This document shows positions 37,485 through 39,382 of a DNA stretch of 39,382 bases, piece after piece. The DNA comes from an uncultured Phascolarctobacterium sp. (lineage in GTDB: Bacteria > Bacillota > Negativicutes > Acidaminococcales > Acidaminococcaceae), in contig UQLS01000018.1 in assembly GCA_900541915.1 (NCBI GenBank), positions 1 to 39,382 of the forward strand, in the 5' to 3' direction. The notes below the pieces were generated by a model. That model was not told the origin of the DNA and did not search any database. It was given only the letters and a program-made list of their open reading frames with translations. The translations under genes and the position numbers were made by a program. Numbering within the stretch: position 1 is the first letter of the stretch; each line of letters starts with the position of its first letter.

Positions 37485-38110
37485 TATGCGAGCACCTCCT
37501 CAATTTGTTCTACAATTTCTTTATCCAGGAACACTTTGTTGCTGTTGAGGATATCAAAGCAGTTCAGGCCCATGTTGGAAATTGCGGTTACTTTCGGCAT
37601 GTTACGTGCGGAAAGTTCTACATTTACATTATCACCATTGGTGATGATGAGAGCTTTTTTGTCAGCTGCATCGAATGCGCCGAGCATTGCAACTACATTT
37701 TTGGTTTTCGGTGCGTCAAAGGTCAGGCCTTCAACAACTACCATTTCGCCAGAAGCAACTTTTGCGGACAGAGCGCAGCAGAGTGCCAGACGACGAGCTT
37801 TACGAGGCATTTTTTTAGCGTAGCTGCGAGGTTGGGGACCAAAAGTGGTACCGCCACCTACCCAAATAGGAGAACGGGTAGAACCACAGCGAGCACGGCC
37901 AGTGCCTTTTTGTTTCCAGGGTTTGCGACCGCCACCGCGAACCATACCGCGGGTTTTGGTAGCAGAAGTGCCTTGACGTTGGTTAGCCAGCTGCATAACG
38001 ATAGCTTGATGAACAACTGCTTCGTTAAATTCAACGCCAAATACTTGATCATTCAATTCTATTTCACCGGTTACTTGACCGGCAAGGTTATATACTGATA
38101 ACTTCGGCAT
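37484..38110 (-). CDS. rplD: Ribosomal protein L4
   Basis: The 208-residue protein has the tunnel loop ATKTRGMVRGGGRKPWKQKG and GTGRARCGSTRSPIWVGGG. It starts MPKLSVYNLAGQVTGEIELN. ATG 38108-38110 has GGAGG 9 bases upstream; an ATG three codons earlier overlaps that site. In E. coli L4 represses the S10 operon; no such site could be judged here. Confidence 0.97.
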   Translation of the reverse strand: MPKLSVYNLAGQVTGEIELNDQVFGVEFNEAVVHQAIVMQLANQRQGTSATKTRGMVRGGGRKPWKQKGTGRARCGSTRSPIWVGGGTTFGPQPRSYAKKMPRKARRLALCCALSAKVASGEMVVVEGLTFDAPKTKNVVAMLGAFDAADKKALIITNGDNVNVELSARNMPKVTAISNMGLNCFDILNSNKVFLDKEIVEQIEEVLA

Positions 38111-38141
38111 TAGAAGCATCCTCCTTTCTTTCGCTTAAATC

Positions 38142-38783
38142 TTATTTGTTCGGTTTAACAGTTTCTTTAACGATTACGCAAGAACCTGTAGCGCCGGGAA
38201 TAGCGCCTTTAACCAAAATAAGATTGCGTTCTGCGTCAACTCTAGCAATAGTCAGACGTTGAACGGTAACTTGTGCACCACCCATACGGCCAGGCAATTT
38301 TTTACCTTTAATTACGCGACCGCCAGGACCGGAATGCATAGGACCCATAGAACCAGGTTCACGATGAGATTTGGAACCGTGTTTCATAGGACCACGAGCG
38401 AAATTGTGACGCTTAATAGTGCCTGCGAAACCTTTGCCGCGGGAAATACCAGTTACGTCGATCAGTTCGCCAGCAGCAAAAATGTCAGCTGCGATTTTTT
38501 GACCAACGGTGTATTCAGAAGGAGCAGACAAGCGCAATTCTCTGACAAATTTTACCGGAGCAACACCAGCTTTGTCAAAATGGCCTTTCATCGGTTTAGT
38601 AGTATGTTTTTCCTTAACTTCACCGAAACCGATCTGAACAGCATTATAACCGTCTGTTTCCTCGGTTTTGTTTTGAAGAACAACGCAGGGGCCTGCTTCT
38701 ACAACAGTAACAGGAATCAATCTGCCGTCAGCTTCAAAAATTTGGGTCATGCCCAGTTTTTTACCTAAAATACCTTTAGCCAT
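38142..38783 (-). CDS. rplC: Ribosomal protein L3
   Basis: The 213-residue protein starts MAKGILGKKLGMTQIFEADG and has GISRGKGFAGTIKRHNFARGPMKHGSK (core GKGFAGTIKRH) and the loop GRMGGAQVTVQRL near the peptidyl transferase centre. It follows rpsJ by 15 bases. Confidence 0.98.
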   Translation of the reverse strand: MAKGILGKKLGMTQIFEADGRLIPVTVVEAGPCVVLQNKTEETDGYNAVQIGFGEVKEKHTTKPMKGHFDKAGVAPVKFVRELRLSAPSEYTVGQKIAADIFAAGELIDVTGISRGKGFAGTIKRHNFARGPMKHGSKSHREPGSMGPMHSGPGGRVIKGKKLPGRMGGAQVTVQRLTIARVDAERNLILVKGAIPGATGSCVIVKETVKPNK

Positions 38784-38798
38784 TCTTGCACCTCCTCC

Positions 38799-39110
38799 TT
38801 ACAGTTTAATTTCGATATCTACGCCAGCAGGAAGATCAAGACGCATCAGAGCATCAACGGTTTTCGCAGTGGGTTCCAGAATATCAACAAGTCTTTTGTG
38901 AGTACGCATTTCGAATTGTTCACGAGAGTCTTTGTTAACATGAGGAGAACGCAGAATCGTATAAATATTTTTTTCAGTAGGAAGGGGGATCGGACCAGAA
39001 ACTTGCGCACCGGTACGTTTTGCAGTTTCAACAATTTTTACAGCACTTTGGTCAAGCGCTTTATGATCATACGCTTTGAGGCGTATTCTGATTTTTTGAG
39101 ATTTAGCCAT
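38799..39110 (-). CDS. rpsJ: Ribosomal protein S10 (NusE)
   Basis: The 103-residue protein starts MAKSQKIRIRLKAYDHKALD and has GPIPLPTEKNIYTILRSPHV and DLPAGVDIEIKL. Besides its ribosomal role it is NusE in antitermination complexes, relevant to rRNA operons. ATG 39108-39110 has GGAGG 10 bases upstream; the frame extending to 39191 runs into the leader and lacks support. Confidence 0.98.
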   Translation of the reverse strand: MAKSQKIRIRLKAYDHKALDQSAVKIVETAKRTGAQVSGPIPLPTEKNIYTILRSPHVNKDSREQFEMRTHKRLVDILEPTAKTVDALMRLDLPAGVDIEIKL

Positions 39111-39232
39111 TAAAAAATTTCCTCCTAAAATCGCCCAGTTTCTAAGAACGGACATACTCCGTGAAAATCTCCCTGTCGTGCAGGCAAGCAACCTTTCACA
39201 TCATCGCAAGGCCATACCAATAAACATAAGAA
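39111..39232 (-). promoter_or_regulatory. Leader between tuf and rpsJ, possible S10 regulatory RNA
   Basis: The minus strand has a 5-bp hairpin ACGGA-GTATG-TCCGT (39148-39162), followed by TCTTAGAAACTGGGCG and then the rpsJ ribosome binding site. A weaker CCTG/CAGG hairpin (39172-39184) lies upstream. I find no clear promoter between tuf and rpsJ, so the operon may be read from the tuf side or from a non-consensus promoter. Confidence 0.35.
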
Positions 39233-39260
39233 TATGAGGGGCACTATTAGGCCCCTCATA
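39233..39260 (-). terminator. Hairpin after tuf
   Basis: TATGAGGGGC (39233-39242) and GCCCCTCATA (39251-39260) are perfectly complementary with an 8-base loop. On the minus strand it is followed by TTCTTATGTTTATT, an interrupted T stretch, so termination may be partial and allow readthrough into rpsJ. Confidence 0.7.
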
Positions 39261-39281
39261 CTTTACGGGATCTAACTAAAA

Positions 39282-39382
39282 TTAAACTTCTTCTACTTCG
39301 GAAACAACGCCAGCGCCAACGGTACGGCCGCCTTCACGGATTGCAAAACGCAGACCTTTTTCGATAGCGATCGGGGTGATCA
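39282..39382 (-). CDS. tuf: Elongation factor Tu, C-terminal end only
   Basis: The last 33 codons, read from the window edge, encode ITPIAIEKGLRFAIREGGRT followed by VGAGVVSEVEEV and stop. This is the C-terminus of domain III of EF-Tu, the GTPase that brings aminoacyl-tRNA to the ribosome. The rest lies outside the window. Its place just before rpsJ is the classical str-S10 junction. EF-Tu is often encoded twice, so the cut here may be an assembly break. Confidence 0.95.
   Translation of the reverse strand, partial: ITPIAIEKGLRFAIREGGRTVGAGVVSEVEEV

Overview
The window looks like a stretch of chromosome from a diderm Firmicute of the class Negativicutes. Gene order in the S10-spc-alpha ribosomal block and in rapZ-glmR-whiA is Firmicutes-like. 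However, there is also a large classical autotransporter with a C-terminal outer-membrane barrel ending in Phe, which requires an outer membrane. Codon use suggests moderate GC. A gut genus of the Acidaminococcaceae, such as Phascolarctobacterium, would fit, but that is a guess. Every gene I accept lies on the minus strand except one small secreted peptide gene, so the text below follows transcription from high to low coordinates.

Right half (about 39.4 to 24.7 kb): the 3' end of tuf and a hairpin, then an unbroken ribosomal superoperon: rpsJ-rplC-rplD-rplW-rplB-rpsS-rplV-rpsC-rplP-rpmC-rpsQ-rplN-rplX-rplE-rpsZ-rpsH-rplF-rplR-rpsE-rpmD-rplO-secY-adk-infA-rpmJ-rpsM-rpsK-rpsD-rpoA-rplQ. It closes with two tandem terminators. 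The map gene often found between adk and infA is absent. In many Firmicutes ecfA1-ecfA2-ecfT-truA-rplM-rpsI follows directly. Here a MATE exporter, a tandem-HD protein and glutamate dehydrogenase, with their own promoters, lie in between. The ecf-truA unit starts from a promoter embedded in the gdh terminator, and truA is fused to a GNAT acetyltransferase. rplM-rpsI has its own consensus promoter.

Middle (15.7 to 8.1 kb): a repeat-rich autotransporter, a 91-residue unknown, a plus-strand gene for a secreted Cys/His-rich peptide of 66 residues, two half-size chromate-family transporters coupled to a second MATE exporter, and bioB with a BirA-like operator between promoter and start codon.

Left (8 to 0 kb): a rapZ-glmR-whiA operon extended by a membrane-anchored polysaccharide deacetylase and an unknown 220-residue protein. 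Then comes an AT-rich gene for a secreted protein carrying four copies of a short Pro-Gly motif. After it lies a SCIFF (ranthipeptide) RiPP locus: a 48-residue six-cysteine precursor gene followed, past an intervening terminator-like hairpin, by its radical SAM/SPASM maturase. The left edge holds a consensus promoter with upstream phased A-tracts that fires out of the window. The transcript begins with a hairpin and a leader box resembling those before 16S rRNA, so an rRNA operon probably lies just beyond. Since rrn and often tuf are repeated genes, the window ends may be assembly breaks.

The most interesting items are the SCIFF locus in a probable diderm, the TruA-GNAT fusion, the terminator-promoter overlap before ecfA1, the tandem HD protein with one decayed module, the putative BirA operator and the small Cys/His peptide. 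All calls rest on reading the sequence; no database search was run.
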